Assembly (NCBI RefSeq): GCF_021729845.1
Contig: NZ_CP063397.1
Coordinates: 2,122,001 to 2,186,000, forward strand
Source: Rhizobium sp. SL42
GTDB lineage: Bacteria; Pseudomonadota; Alphaproteobacteria; Rhizobiales; Rhizobiaceae
Reading direction: 5' to 3'
Length of the DNA stretch: 64,000 nucleotides
Within the stretch, counting starts at the first letter, position 1, and each line of letters begins with the position of its first letter. Positions 28,103 to 35,600 of this stretch are shown here, in pieces. Both the position numbers and the translations under genes were made by a program. The notes beneath the pieces are model-generated. The model was not told where the DNA came from. It worked only from the letters and a program-made list of their open reading frames with translations, and ran no database searches.

Positions 28103-28567
28103 TTAACGCTTGGAGAACTGGAACGAACGACGGGCCTTGGCCTTGCCGTACTTCTTACGCTCGACGACGCGGCTGTCGCGGGTCAGGAAGCCACCCTTCT
28201 TCAGAACCGGGCGCAGGCCTGGTTCGAAGTAGGTGAGGGCCTTCGAAAGACCGTGACGAACTGCACCGGCCTGGCCGGACAGACCGCCGCCGTGAACGGT
28301 GGCGATGATGTCGAACTGGCCATCACGGGCAGCTGCGACGATCGGCTGCTGCAGAACCATCTGCAGAACCGGACGGGCGAAGTACGTGCGGAACTCGCGA
28401 CCGTTGATCGTGATCTTGCCGGTGCCCGGCTTGACCCAGACGCGGGCGACGGCGTTCTTGCGCTTGCCGGTGGCGTAGGAGCGACCCAGCGAGTCGACCT
28501 TGCGGACGTGCGCCGGAGCTGCGTCCTGTGCCGGGGCAAGGTCCTTCAGGGAAGAAAGATCGGCCAT
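28103..28567 (-). CDS. rpsI: 30S ribosomal protein S9
   Basis: Ribosomal protein at the P-site of the small subunit. The 154-residue protein has the family blocks [20 protein letters not shown] and [14 protein letters not shown] and the basic C-terminal tail ending RRSFQFSKR that reaches tRNA. A short acidic/Ala-rich N-terminal extension ([20 protein letters not shown]) is typical of Rhizobiales. rplM precedes it by two bases in the universal rplM-rpsI operon. Confidence 0.98.
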   Translation of the reverse strand: MADLSSLKDLAPAQDAAPAHVRKVDSLGRSYATGKRKNAVARVWVKPGTGKITINGREFRTYFARPVLQMVLQQPIVAAARDGQFDIIATVHGGGLSGQAGAVRHGLSKALTYFEPGLRPVLKKGGFLTRDSRVVERKKYGKAKARRSFQFSKR

Positions 28568-28569
28568 TA

Positions 28570-29034
28570 TCAGGCGCTCCTTGTGTTCTTGCTGTTCAGC
28601 GAAGCGACGTCGAGTGCGACGGGCTGCTGAGCTTCATGCGGATGGTTGGAGCCGGCGTAAACGCGCAGGTTCTTCATCTGGCGACGGCCGAGCGGGCCGC
28701 GCGGGATCATACGCTCGACAGCCTTCTCGAGAACGCGCTCCGGGAAGCGGCCTTCGATGATCTGACGGGCAGTACGTTCCTTGATGCCACCCGGGTAACC
28801 GGTGTGCCAGTAGTAGGTCTTGTCCGAATACTTCTTGCCAGTGAGGACAACCTTCTCGGCGTTGATAACGATGACATTGTCGCCATCATCAACGTGAGGT
28901 GTATAGGTGGCCTTGTGCTTGCCGCGCAGGTACGTGGCGATAACGGTGGCGAGGCGGCCAACAACGAGCCCTTCGGCGTCGATGATGATCCACTTCTTCT
29001 CCACCTCTGCAGGCTTCTGAACGAAGGTAGACAT
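28570..29034 (-). CDS. rplM: 50S ribosomal protein L13
   Basis: Early-assembling large-subunit protein. The 154-residue sequence contains [40 protein letters not shown] and the signature near [18 protein letters not shown]. The start MSTFVQKP at 29034 matches relatives and has AGAG upstream; the frame could be extended but without family support. A good sigma-70 promoter lies 128-156 bases upstream. Confidence 0.98.
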   Translation of the reverse strand: MSTFVQKPAEVEKKWIIIDAEGLVVGRLATVIATYLRGKHKATYTPHVDDGDNVIVINAEKVVLTGKKYSDKTYYWHTGYPGGIKERTARQIIEGRFPERVLEKAVERMIPRGPLGRRQMKNLRVYAGSNHPHEAQQPVALDVASLNSKNTRSA

Positions 29035-29161
29035 TGCGGTCTCTTTCAGTTTTGATCCCTGGTCATCGTTGAAGCGAACGACCGGGCGTTTCTTGTTGCT
29101 TGGTTCGCATTCCGCAGAATGCAAAAAGAAAGCGGGCCCGAAGGCTCGCGTTCTGCGGCGG

Positions 29162-29190
29162 TGTATAATCCGCATGGAATACTCGGTCAA
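29162..29190 (-). promoter_or_regulatory. rplM-rpsI promoter
   Basis: On the minus strand TTGACC and TATACA are separated by exactly 17 bases, with C before the -35 as in alphaproteobacterial consensus CTTGAC. It gives a leader of about 120 bases before rplM, long enough for ribosomal-protein autoregulation. Confidence 0.7.
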
Positions 29191-29459
29191 GCAGTCGGGC
29201 AAGATCGCATTTGTTTTCAACTAAACAAAATCAATGGGTTAACTATGTGGTATTATTTTACCCCATGCGAGGTGCTGATTTTTGCCCTAGCTTTTGCCGT
29301 TGCACGGTCGAAATTGTCTCTTAATGCGGATATTTCTGCGCCGCAAAGTCCGTCGTCGTGTGCCTTTGCGCTCAGCGGACGGCCGTCGGCCTCCGGGAAT
29401 TCGAGCGAAAATCATCCATTTGTGGTGCGTGTGCACAAAATTTGACCCAAAATGGAAAG

Positions 29460-29476
29460 ATTGTATTACATACAAT
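29460..29476. promoter_or_regulatory. inverted repeat 1 upstream of VOC gene
   Basis: ATTGTAT-TAC-ATACAAT, a perfect 17-base palindromic site of the kind bound by GntR-type dimers. It lies about 90 bases before the VOC-family gene. Confidence 0.5.
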
Positions 29477-29490
29477 TTCGCAACCTATGA

Positions 29491-29510
29491 TCATGCTAAT
29501 ATGAGCATGA
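29491..29510. promoter_or_regulatory. inverted repeat 2 upstream of VOC gene
   Basis: TCATGCT-AATATG-AGCATGA, perfect seven-base arms with a six-base spacer, 14 bases after the first inverted repeat. The two sites together suggest an operator pair overlapping the VOC gene promoter. Confidence 0.45.
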
Positions 29511-29566
29511 ACATAATGAAAACATAAAACGAACGTATCGGCAGGCGACCTTTCATGGAGATGCGC

Positions 29567-29998
29567 ATGTCGCTTGAACGTCGAATTTCCCTCATCACAC
29601 TCGGCGTTGCCGACGTCGCTCTCAGCACCGAATTCTATCAACGGCTCGGTTGGTCGAAGTCGTCGGCGTCCAATGACGATGTCACGTTTATCCAGCTCAA
29701 AGGCATCGTCCTCGGGCTGTTTTTGCGCCAGTCGCTGGCCGAAGACGCCCGCATCGAAAACACGCCAAGGGGCTTCTCCGGCGTAACGCTCGCCTACAAC
29801 GTCGCGAGCGAGATTGGCGTCGATGCGGTTGTGAAGTTTGCGGTGTCTTGCGGAGCGACCGTGGTCAAGGCGCCCGAAAAGGTGTTCTGGGGTGGCTATT
29901 CGGCCTATGTCGCCGACCCTGATGGCCATCTCTGGGAGATTGCCCACAATCCATTCTTTCCGTTCGACGAGCATGGCCATCTCGTTTTGCCGGAATGA
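29567..29998 (+). CDS. VOC (glyoxalase/dioxygenase) family protein
   Basis: A 143-residue protein with two beta-alpha-beta-beta-beta modules of the vicinal oxygen chelate fold. The first starts RRISLITLGVADVALSTEFY and the second ends in GYSAYVADPDGHLWEIAHNP, the common C-terminal metal-site pattern with Glu in LWEIAHN. Substrate unknown; members include glyoxalases, dioxygenases and antibiotic-binding proteins. MSLERR at 29567 is the likely start; an ATG at 29555 is possible. Confidence 0.82.
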   Translation: MSLERRISLITLGVADVALSTEFYQRLGWSKSSASNDDVTFIQLKGIVLGLFLRQSLAEDARIENTPRGFSGVTLAYNVASEIGVDAVVKFAVSCGATVVKAPEKVFWGGYSAYVADPDGHLWEIAHNPFFPFDEHGHLVLPE

Positions 29999-30126
29999 TC
30001 GCCGAAATGATCGTAGGCATTTTAATGATCGTGGCGAGGCCTGCTTAACGAAGCAGGACTATAACGGTATTGGGAGCAGGGGACGGTAAATTGGCAGGCC
30101 CGGCAACGGGCCGGGAGGAGCAAGCC

Positions 30127-30603
30127 ATGAACCACGACGCCTATGTGAACAGCTATCTGTCGGAGATCCTCGCCTCGTCCCGCAATGTCGCGGTGGTCGG
30201 CGCCTCGACCAACGACCACCGCCCCAGCCATTGGATCTGCGGCTTCCTGCTCGGCAAGGGATACCGTGTTTTCCCGGTCAATCCCGGACATGCGGGAGAA
30301 ACCCTCCTTGGGCAGAAGGTTTACGCAACGCTTGCCGATATTGCCGATCCGATTGATCTTGTCGACGTGTTTCGCCGCTCGCAGCATCTTGGTGATGTCG
30401 TTGATCAGGTCCTCGCGCTGAAGCCACGACCGAAGGCGATCTGGGGACAGCTTGGCGTACGCGATGATGCAGCGGCCGCCAGGGCTGAATCAGCTGGCAT
30501 CAAGATGGTCATGAACCGCTCGCTCGTCAGCGAATATCCGCTGGTCTACGAGCTCACCCATCACCTTGAAGCCTCCGGCGACCGATCGGCCCATGCGGCA
30601 TGA
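30127..30603 (+). CDS. CoA-binding domain protein, copy 1
   Basis: A 158-residue single-domain protein of the CoA_binding_2 (YccU-like) family with a Rossmann fold: NVAVVGASTNDHRPSHWICG, FPVNPGHAGETLLGQKVY and KAIWGQLGVRDDAAAARAES. GGGAGGAG before the ATG at 30127 fixes the start. It shares these blocks with the protein at 31117 and differs in a longer C-terminus (VSEYPLVYELTHHLEASGDR). The function of the family is not established; CoA or a nucleotide ligand is likely. Confidence 0.85.
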   Translation: MNHDAYVNSYLSEILASSRNVAVVGASTNDHRPSHWICGFLLGKGYRVFPVNPGHAGETLLGQKVYATLADIADPIDLVDVFRRSQHLGDVVDQVLALKPRPKAIWGQLGVRDDAAAARAESAGIKMVMNRSLVSEYPLVYELTHHLEASGDRSAHAA

Positions 30604-30622
30604 ACGGCAATGCCGTTGCCGG

Positions 30623-30964
30623 TCAGAACCGGATGCGCGGCTTGCCGAAAATACCGTTGCCGGTCACAGGATCATAGGTCTGGCAATTGAGGACAGGGCA
30701 ACGCGGATTGTCGCGCGTCGGCACATAGGATCGTTCGGCATATTCGTGGGCGTCGCATTGCTCGTTGCGCGTGACGTAGCGATCGTAGAGGGTCATGCCT
30801 TTCACGCGGGTCGACGGATAACGAAGGATGGCAGCGCCTTCGTTGATCACCTTTTGTCGCGCGGCCTCGCAGGTCAGCGACAGGGAGTTGTAGCGCGAAA
30901 TGGCCATCACAGGCGAAGCCGCACTGAGCACCAGCAAAGCCACCGCAATTCGTTTCATGATCAT
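30623..30964 (-). CDS. exported hypothetical protein with four cysteines
   Basis: A 113-residue protein with an N-terminal Sec signal (MIMKRIAVALLVLSAASPVM, cleavage after VMA) and four cysteines in the mature part (LTCEA, EQCDA, PRCPV, LNCQT). GAGGTG six bases before the ATG at 30964 supports this start. No domain recognised. It lies antisense between two CoA-binding paralogues; the location is inferred to be periplasmic. Confidence 0.7.
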   Translation of the reverse strand: MIMKRIAVALLVLSAASPVMAISRYNSLSLTCEAARQKVINEGAAILRYPSTRVKGMTLYDRYVTRNEQCDAHEYAERSYVPTRDNPRCPVLNCQTYDPVTGNGIFGKPRIRF

Positions 30965-31116
30965 GCCTATCACCTCGTCAAACAGAGATTTCCCAGAGAT
31001 TTCCGTAACGCTCGTGCCGGTGGGGTCGCCGGTTCACATGGCTTTCGCATCTTGTTGTTGCGTCCAGCAACCCCATGTAGTGCTGAATGGAAACGGAACC
31101 AGTTCAGGAATGCGCG

Positions 31117-31548
31117 ATGACGGACCACGACCACTACAATGATGATGATATTGCGGAAATTTTGCAGGAGACCCGCACCATTGCTCTGGTTGGCGCGTCT
31201 CCCAAGGCGGATCGTCCGAGCTTTGGCGTCATGCAGTATCTGCTGTCGAGGGGCTATGCGGTCATCCCGGTCAATCCGGGCCAGGCCGGCAAGGAGATCC
31301 TGGGTCAGAAAGTATATGCCAGACTGGCCGACATTCCCGATGAGATCGACATGATCGACGTGTTCCGGGCGCCGGAATTCCTGGGCGAAGTGGTTGCGGA
31401 AGCGCTGGCGTTGAAGACGCGGCCACAGGTGATCTGGGGGCAGCTTTCCGTGCGCGACGACGTTGCGGTGCAACCCGCCGAGGCGGTGGGTATCAAGGTT
31501 GTCATGGACCGGTGCCCGGCGATTGAAATTCCGCGCCTCGGCCTCTGA
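31117..31548 (+). CDS. CoA-binding domain protein, copy 2
   Basis: A 143-residue paralogue of the protein at 30127: TIALVGASPKADRPSFGVMQ, VIPVNPGQAGKEILGQKVYA and QVIWGQLSVRDDVAVQPAEA align with it block by block. AGGA eight bases before the ATG at 31117 supports this start over 31087. The C-terminus is shorter. The pair probably arose by an old duplication, since the copies have diverged clearly. Confidence 0.85.
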   Translation: MTDHDHYNDDDIAEILQETRTIALVGASPKADRPSFGVMQYLLSRGYAVIPVNPGQAGKEILGQKVYARLADIPDEIDMIDVFRAPEFLGEVVAEALALKTRPQVIWGQLSVRDDVAVQPAEAVGIKVVMDRCPAIEIPRLGL

Positions 31549-31552
31549 GGTC

Positions 31553-31984
31553 TCAGCCTTCCGCGAGCAGGTCGGGATCGGCGCGAAGTGCGTTCAGCGT
31601 TTCCGCATTGCCGCAATATTCCATGAAGGATTGATCCGCCACGGCATGGACGAGGTCTCGCCGGCATCGGTCCTTGGCGCCGCAGGCCGCGCAGGCGGTC
31701 TGCATGTGGCGAAAGAGTTTCCTCATCCTGAACTCGACTTCCGCCGGGTCGATGTTGAGCGCCCGCATCATCTGCGGCATTTCATCGGCGCCGTGCGGGC
31801 CAGCCTTGACCAGCGCCAGAAGCTGGTCGGTCGATATGCCGCAATCCTCGGCCAGGGCGATAACGTCCTTTTCGTCCATTGCCGCAAGAATGTCGGCTTC
31901 GGAAGAAGCCTCGAAACTCTTGGCAAACCACGACAGGATCTGGGTCAGCGACTGGCGGATTGGTTCTGCGATGGCAAGTGTCAT
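31553..31984 (-). CDS. DUF6455-like protein with cysteine cluster
   Basis: A 143-residue soluble protein that I place, with moderate confidence, in the DUF6455 family. Its C-terminal part has Cys98, Cys101 and Cys107 (CAACGAKDRCRRDL) and Cys124 (EYCGN), a spacing that could bind zinc or an iron-sulfur cluster. GGAGATATCC precedes the ATG at 31984. An FNR-type box lies 58 bases upstream of the start, placing the gene under probable low-oxygen control. Confidence 0.75.
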   Translation of the reverse strand: MTLAIAEPIRQSLTQILSWFAKSFEASSEADILAAMDEKDVIALAEDCGISTDQLLALVKAGPHGADEMPQMMRALNIDPAEVEFRMRKLFRHMQTACAACGAKDRCRRDLVHAVADQSFMEYCGNAETLNALRADPDLLAEG

Positions 31985-32035
31985 GGATATCTCCGTTGGC
32001 TGCAACACTGATCCCATCGGCCGCCGTGGTCCGCC

Positions 32036-32049
32036 TTGACCTTGATCAA
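32036..32049 (-). promoter_or_regulatory. FNR/FixK-type box upstream of DUF6455 gene
   Basis: TTGAC-CTTG-ATCAA, nine of ten fixed positions of the anaerobox, overlapping the 12-base palindrome CCTTGATCAAGG. Centred 58 bases before the DUF6455 start codon, it fits a class II activator site with a short leader. It is also 108 bases before metY on the other strand. Confidence 0.6.
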
Positions 32050-32150
32050 GGAGGAATTTTCTCCACCGGACGTTGAGATTGAAATTTTGCTGGCTGACAA
32101 GCCATGACGACGCTCTATGATCCGCGTCATCAACAAGGGAGGGTAAAACA

Positions 32151-33437
32151 ATGTCCGACAGCAATCCGGGATTTGCCACGCTTGCCGTTCACGCCGGCGC
32201 CCAGCCTGATCCGACGACAGGTGCGCGGATCACGCCGATCTACCAGACCACGGCCTATGTCTTCAACGATTCGGACCATGCCGCAGCCCTCTTCGGCCTC
32301 AAGCAGTTCGGCAATATTTACACCCGGATCATGAACCCGACCCAGGCGGTTCTCGAGGAGCGGGTCGCCGCGCTCGAAGGCGGCACTGCGGCACTTGCCG
32401 TGGCATCCGGCCACGCCGCCCAGTTGTTGATCTTCCACAGCCTGATGCAGCCCGGTGAGAATTTCATCGCCGCGCGCAAGCTCTATGGTGGGTCGATCAA
32501 CCAGTTTGGCCACGCATTCCAGAATTTCGACTGGCGGGTGCGTTGGGCCGATCCAGCCGATCCGGAAAGCTTTGCGGCCCATATCGATGAGAAAACCAAG
32601 GCGATCTTCATCGAAAGCCTTGCCAATCCCGGCGGTACATTCGTCGATATTGCTGCGATTGCCGAAGTGGCACATCGCCATGGCTTGCCGCTGATCGTCG
32701 ACAACACGATGGCGAGCCCCTATCTGGTCCGCCCGCTGGAGCATGGTGCAGATATCATCGTGCATTCGGCAACCAAGTTCCTCGGTGGCCATGGCAATTC
32801 CATGGGCGGCGTCATCGTCGACGGCGGCACGTTTGACTGGTCTGCGGTACCGGGCAAGTATCCTATGCTGTCCACGCCGCGTCCGGAATATTCCGGCCTC
32901 GTCCTGCATCAGGCCTTCGGCAATTTTGCCTTCGCCATTGCCTGCCGCGTTCTTGGTCTGCGCGATCTGGGGCCAGCAATCGCGCCGATGAATTCGTTCC
33001 TTCTCCTGACCGGCATCGAGACGCTTCCGCTTAGGATGCAGCGCCATTGCGACAATGCCCTGAAGGTTGCAACCTGGCTCAAGGGTCATCCCAAGATCGC
33101 CTGGGTCAATTACGCCGGACTGCCCGACGATCCGAACAACGCGCTGCAGAAGCGCTATTCGCCGAAGGGCGCGGGAGCCGTCTTCACTTTCGGCATCAAG
33201 GGCGGACTGGAAGCCGGCAAGGCGCTGGTCGGGGGACTGCAGCTCTTCTCGCATCTGGCCAATATCGGTGACACCCGTTCACTGATCATCCATCCTGCTT
33301 CCACCACGCATGCACAGCTGACGGAACAACAGCAGGTCGCTGCGGGTGCTGGCCCTGACGTCGTTCGGCTCTCCATCGGTATCGAGGATGCCGAGGATAT
33401 CATTGCCGACCTCGAACAGGCTCTTGCTAACGCCTGA
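32151..33437 (+). CDS. metY: O-acetylhomoserine sulfhydrylase
   Basis: PLP enzyme of the Cys/Met metabolism family that forms homocysteine from O-acetylhomoserine and sulfide. The 428-residue length, the early block [20 protein letters not shown] and the PLP-lysine site [17 protein letters not shown] (about residue 210) fit the MetY group and are longer than MetB/MetC. GGAGGG precedes the ATG. The following cupin gene starts 57 bases later. Confidence 0.93.
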   Translation: MSDSNPGFATLAVHAGAQPDPTTGARITPIYQTTAYVFNDSDHAAALFGLKQFGNIYTRIMNPTQAVLEERVAALEGGTAALAVASGHAAQLLIFHSLMQPGENFIAARKLYGGSINQFGHAFQNFDWRVRWADPADPESFAAHIDEKTKAIFIESLANPGGTFVDIAAIAEVAHRHGLPLIVDNTMASPYLVRPLEHGADIIVHSATKFLGGHGNSMGGVIVDGGTFDWSAVPGKYPMLSTPRPEYSGLVLHQAFGNFAFAIACRVLGLRDLGPAIAPMNSFLLLTGIETLPLRMQRHCDNALKVATWLKGHPKIAWVNYAGLPDDPNNALQKRYSPKGAGAVFTFGIKGGLEAGKALVGGLQLFSHLANIGDTRSLIIHPASTTHAQLTEQQQVAAGAGPDVVRLSIGIEDAEDIIADLEQALANA

Positions 33438-33494
33438 CCTGTCCAGGGGCGGCGGTGCGTTGACACCGCCGCTTCCCCCCATCCGGAGACCATC

Positions 33495-33839
33495 ATGACC
33501 CTGTCGCTGCCGTTCGATCCCTCAACCGTCACGCCGGAAGAGGGCGCCCCCGCACCGGATCGCCTGATTTCAGGCGATCCGCGCTTCACCACCTGGAACA
33601 TCGAGGAGGCTGACGGCGGCATTTATGCGGGTGTCTGGCAGTCGACCCCAGGCAAATGGCGGATCGTCTACGATGAATGGGAGTATTTCCACATTCTCGA
33701 AGGCCACTCGGTCGTCACCGAGGAGGGCGGTGCGCCGATCCATCTGAAGGCTGGCGACCGCCTGATCCTCAGACCCGGCTTCAAGGGGACCTGGGAAGTC
33801 CTTGAAACGACTCGCAAGGACTATGTGATCCGGCTCTAG
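33495..33839 (+). CDS. cupin domain protein (DUF861 type)
   Basis: A 114-residue single cupin barrel with the pattern TTWNIEEADGGIYAGVWQST and WEYFHILEGHSVVTEEGG followed by LKAGDRLILRPGFKGTWEV, typical of cupin_3 proteins. The first metal motif is only partly conserved (EYFHILEG), so catalysis is uncertain. GGAGACC precedes the ATG. Its stop overlaps the end of the convergent GST gene by four bases. Confidence 0.85.
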   Translation: MTLSLPFDPSTVTPEEGAPAPDRLISGDPRFTTWNIEEADGGIYAGVWQSTPGKWRIVYDEWEYFHILEGHSVVTEEGGAPIHLKAGDRLILRPGFKGTWEVLETTRKDYVIRL

Positions 33840-34495
33840 CTCGCGGCCTTCAGCATCTCTGCCGAAGCCTTGTGCCGTGCGGCCACTTCAGCGTCCTCGG
33901 CGTGGACCTTTCGGAAGCTCGAGCGAGCCGCGATCCGATCGGAATAGGCCCGGAAGACCGGCCGCTCCTCGACAAGGCCGAACATCATCGTCCAGTTCAG
34001 GGCGACACCCCAGAGCAGGTCGAGGGCGGTGAAGCGCTCGCCGAGCAGATAGGGCCCGGCCTGAAGTGCCCCCTCCAGTGTATCGATCAGCGCGTCGTAG
34101 CTCGCATAGGGCGTTTCGTTCGGCGAAGCCGGTTCCCGCTTCAAATAGCGGTCGATCACGGCGGGCTCGAAGCAGCTTCCATAGATGAACAGCCAGCGGA
34201 CATAGGCGCCACGATCGGGATCGGTTGGTGCCGGCGCCAGGCCAGCCTCGGGAAACAGGTCAGCGAGATAGAGGTAGATGGCACCCTGTTCCGTGACGAG
34301 CGTATCCCCGACGCGAACGGCCGGGACCTTGCCCAGTGGATTGATGGCGAGATAGTTGGGCTGCCGTTGCTCGCCGGCCAGCATGTTGAGGACATGCATC
34401 GTGTAGGGCACACTCAACTCTTCCAGCAGGATGCGCGCGCCCGTGGCGCGGGTCTGGGGCGAGTAGAAGAGCGTGATCTGCTGGTCTTTGGTCAT
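33836..34495 (-). CDS. glutathione S-transferase family protein
   Basis: A 219-residue cytosolic GST-fold protein. The thioredoxin-like N-terminal domain has LFYSPQTRATGARILLEELS, NPLGKVPAVRVGD (cis-Pro) and TEQGAIYLYLAD (gamma-glutamyl contact); the rest is the helical domain ending in a charged tail. Substrate unknown. AGGGAG precedes the ATG. It is divergent from a WYL-domain regulator and both share a 118-base intergenic region with a repeated site. Confidence 0.9.
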   Translation of the reverse strand: MTKDQQITLFYSPQTRATGARILLEELSVPYTMHVLNMLAGEQRQPNYLAINPLGKVPAVRVGDTLVTEQGAIYLYLADLFPEAGLAPAPTDPDRGAYVRWLFIYGSCFEPAVIDRYLKREPASPNETPYASYDALIDTLEGALQAGPYLLGERFTALDLLWGVALNWTMMFGLVEERPVFRAYSDRIAARSSFRKVHAEDAEVAARHKASAEMLKAAS

Positions 34496-34560
34496 CGGAA
34501 GTCTCCCTTTGGTATTGGATTTCGCCGTGAGGCAACGAAGGGAGATTGCGCCACCATACC

Positions 34561-34576
34561 TGTCAGATTGTGTCAG
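34561..34576. promoter_or_regulatory. tandem TGTCAG repeat between GST and WYL regulator
   Basis: TGTCAG-ATTG-TGTCAG: two identical six-base units with a ten-base period, flanked by ACC and GGT. Located 38-53 bases before the regulator start and 66-81 before the GST start. A helical-turn repeat at a divergent promoter suggests the binding site of the WYL regulator. Confidence 0.5.
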
Positions 34577-34613
34577 GTTGGTTTAGTATATTCATCGAGA
34601 CGAGGTTTTTTCG

Positions 34614-35600
34614 ATGCGTGCCAGCCGACTGATCAACATTCTGACGACCCTGCAGGCGAGGGGGCTGGTAACAGCTGAGGCACTCGCCGAGGAAAACGAC
34701 GTCTCTGTGCGTACCATCTATCGTGACATCGATGCCCTCTCGCTCTCTGGTATCCCTGTCTACAGCGAACGCGGCTCCGAGGGCGGCTACAGACTGCTCG
34801 ACGGATACCGCGTCCGCCTCAATGGTCTGACCTCTGCCGAGGCGGAGGCCATGTTCCTCTCCGGCATCCCCGGTGCCGCTGCCGATCTCGGCCTGGGTTC
34901 GCTGATGGCGGGCGCCCAGAAGAAATTGACGGCCGCCTTGCCCGAAGATTTGCGTGAAAGCGCCCGGCGCATGCAGTCGAAGTTCCATCTCGATGCGCCC
35001 GCCTGGCTCGCCGAGGGAGAGCAGCCCGTCTACCTCCAGGCCGTTGCCGATGCGGTCTGGAATTCCAAACGCATCCGCATGCGCTACCGTTCGTGGAAGG
35101 CCGAGAAGAACCGGGTCGCCGAGCCGCTCGGCATCGTCATGAAGGGCGGCGCCTGGTACCTCGTCGCAGGCGTCGATGGGAGCGTCCGCACCTATCGCAT
35201 ATCCCGCGTGCTCGACCTCATCGTCACCGACGAGCGCTTCGACTGGCCGAAGGACTTCGATCTGGCGACCTATTGGGGCGAGAGCACGAAACGGTTGGAA
35301 CTGGAGCTTTATCCGAACTGGGCAACCGTCCGGCTTTCCCCCTGGGCTCTGAAGGAGATCGAACACATGGCGCCACCATACGTCCGTGCCAATCTCCAGC
35401 TGTCCGCAGACACCGACGAGCGCGGCTGGCGGATCGCCCGATTGCCCGTCGCGCACGAGCGCATGGCCGTATCCGAGATGCTGAAGCTGGGGCCGGAGGT
35501 CGAGGTCATCGACCCGCCGGAGCTGCGCCTCGCGATGCAGCGGGCCATCGAGACCTTGATGGCACGCTACACGCCAGCGCCCGCCGATATCACCACGTAA
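34614..35600 (+). CDS. YafY-type HTH/WYL domain transcriptional regulator
   Basis: A 328-residue regulator with an N-terminal DeoR-like winged helix (RLINILTTLQARGLVTAEAL, VSVRTIYRDIDALSLSGIPV) and a central WYL ligand-binding domain (RMRYRSWKAEKNRVAEPLGI, GGAWYLVAGVDG) with a C-terminal WCX region. GAGG at normal spacing fixes the ATG. Regulators of this type commonly control a divergent gene, here the GST. Its end overlaps the convergent P450 gene by 11 bases. Confidence 0.92.
   Translation: MRASRLINILTTLQARGLVTAEALAEENDVSVRTIYRDIDALSLSGIPVYSERGSEGGYRLLDGYRVRLNGLTSAEAEAMFLSGIPGAAADLGLGSLMAGAQKKLTAALPEDLRESARRMQSKFHLDAPAWLAEGEQPVYLQAVADAVWNSKRIRMRYRSWKAEKNRVAEPLGIVMKGGAWYLVAGVDGSVRTYRISRVLDLIVTDERFDWPKDFDLATYWGESTKRLELELYPNWATVRLSPWALKEIEHMAPPYVRANLQLSADTDERGWRIARLPVAHERMAVSEMLKLGPEVEVIDPPELRLAMQRAIETLMARYTPAPADITT

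Larger units (their letters stand above)
29035..29566. other. long intergenic region upstream of rplM and the VOC gene
   Basis: About 530 bases between divergent genes, distinctly AT-richer than its surroundings in the right half (from about 29220). It contains the rplM promoter (29162-29190) and two inverted repeats close to the VOC gene. A plus-strand open frame at 29119-29445 has no ribosome site and no recognisable sequence, and I do not call it. Confidence 0.6.

Noticed and set aside
29119..29445. 108-codon plus-strand frame upstream of the VOC gene
   Set aside because: No ribosome site, no family resemblance, and it overlaps the rplM promoter.
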